Below are positions 4,819-5,431 of a stretch of 5,431 nt of DNA, one piece after another. Each line of letters starts with the position of its first letter. Position 1 is the stretch's first letter. The stretch spans positions 1-5,431 of the forward strand of contig JARFQZ010000083.1 in the NCBI GenBank assembly GCA_029287515.1, in the 5' to 3' direction. Both the position numbers and the translations under genes were made by a program. A model generated the notes under the pieces. It saw nothing but the letters and a program-made list of their open reading frames with translations. It searched no databases and had not been told where the DNA came from. The stretch is from Lysobacterales bacterium (GTDB lineage Bacteria > Pseudomonadota > Gammaproteobacteria > Xanthomonadales > SZUA-36).

Positions 4819-5431
4819 TTACGGGGAATCCGCACACTTGGCGTTATCCGGCAGCTGTTCGCGAACGCCGTTTTTCAGCAGTCCGCGCAAATCCATCAGC
4901 CGGCGGTGGAAGAAGTGATCGGCTTCCTGCATGACAATCAGTTCTGGCGGGGGTTTCAGTGTATCGGCCCATTGCCTTACCACGTCGATATTGACGACCT
5001 CATCCTCATCACCCTGGATCACCAGCCAGGGGCATTCCGGATGCGGCAGGCTGTCGAAAGGGTAACGGTCCACGGGGGGCGCGATGGAGATCAGCTGACC
5101 GGTGTCCAGGTTCAGTGCCGCCCTCGCAGCCACGTAGGAGCCGAATGAAAAACCGCCCAGCCAGAGCATGTCATCCGGGCGTGTGCGCCGCACCCATTCC
5201 GCAACGGCGAACAGGTCATCGGTTTCTCCATAGCCATCGTCGTGCTCGCCTTCGCTCTCGCCGGCGCCGCGAAAATTGAAACGCACAGTGCGCAGGCCCA
5301 GTTCCCGCATGGAGCGCTCGAGGATGGTGACCACCTTGTTATGCATCGTACCGCCGTGCTCGGGGTGTGGATGGCAGATGATTATGCTCGCTGGCCGTTC
5401 ACAATCTTCCGGCACGTCGACCGCGCACTCG
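4819..5431 (-). CDS. Alpha/beta hydrolase, COG2945 type, 5' end cut by window edge
   Basis: About 203 residues are visible and the frame stays open to the last base. The visible N-terminus reads ECAVDVPEDCERP, the normal lead-in of this family, so the GTG at 5415 is not the real start and perhaps 15-25 residues lie outside. Family motifs are HPHPEHGGTMHNKVV (oxyanion region), VRFNFRGAGESEG, GFSFG with the nucleophile Ser (codon near 5148), QGDEDEVV with the acidic residue and EADHFF with the catalytic His. It is a soluble, short serine hydrolase without signal or membrane segments. The natural substrate of this family is not established, and annotations such as dienelactone hydrolase or peptidase are loose. 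It is cotranscribed with zapE, with only 6 nt between them, a pairing I recall from other gammaproteobacteria. The tail LPDNAKCADSP is unconserved. Confidence 0.92.
   Translation of the reverse strand, partial: ECAVDVPEDCERPASIIICHPHPEHGGTMHNKVVTILERSMRELGLRTVRFNFRGAGESEGEHDDGYGETDDLFAVAEWVRRTRPDDMLWLGGFSFGSYVAARAALNLDTGQLISIAPPVDRYPFDSLPHPECPWLVIQGDEDEVVNIDVVRQWADTLKPPPELIVMQEADHFFHRRLMDLRGLLKNGVREQLPDNAKCADSP

Noticed and set aside
5413..5415. GTG as the true start of the alpha/beta hydrolase
   Set aside because: Residues before it (ECAVD) fit the family's usual lead-in and the frame is open to the window edge, so the gene is 5'-truncated by the window.

Overview
The window looks like ordinary chromosomal sequence from a gammaproteobacterium outside the Enterobacterales. 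The evidence is UbiA, TatD, ZapE and BioC proteins of clearly gammaproteobacterial type, fairly GC-rich coding sequence, and compact spacing. I cannot name a genus. No mobile element, CRISPR array, tRNA or rRNA was seen.

Layout from left to right. Bases 1-106 lie downstream of tatD and hold a perfect small hairpin inside a possible start of another minus-strand gene that leaves the window. tatD (minus) and ubiA (plus) are divergent, with starts about 78 bp apart. ubiA and comF converge and overlap by 16 bp at their 3' ends. comF (minus) and bioC (plus) diverge from an 89-bp gap. Bases 3531-3723 are the only sizeable non-coding gap. At its right, zapE and a COG2945-type alpha/beta hydrolase form a minus-strand pair separated by only 6 nt; the hydrolase is cut by the right window edge.

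The gene products are housekeeping: a 3'-5' DNA/RNA exonuclease (TatD), the prenyltransferase of ubiquinone synthesis (UbiA), a ComF/GntX phosphoribosyltransferase-fold protein, the malonyl-ACP methyltransferase that begins pimelate synthesis for biotin (BioC), the cell-division ATPase ZapE, and a serine hydrolase. They are several short transcription units rather than one pathway.

The most interesting part is 3541-3724. A near-consensus sigma70 promoter (TTGCCA, 17 bp, TATGAT) is followed about 150 nt later by a strong intrinsic terminator, with no credible ORF between them. The predicted RNA folds into three consecutive hairpins, and each shows the same CCCCUU in its loop. This is the architecture of a trans-acting small RNA with repeated anti-Shine-Dalgarno C-rich loops. 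I do not recognise the sequence as a named family. zapE reads head-on into it.
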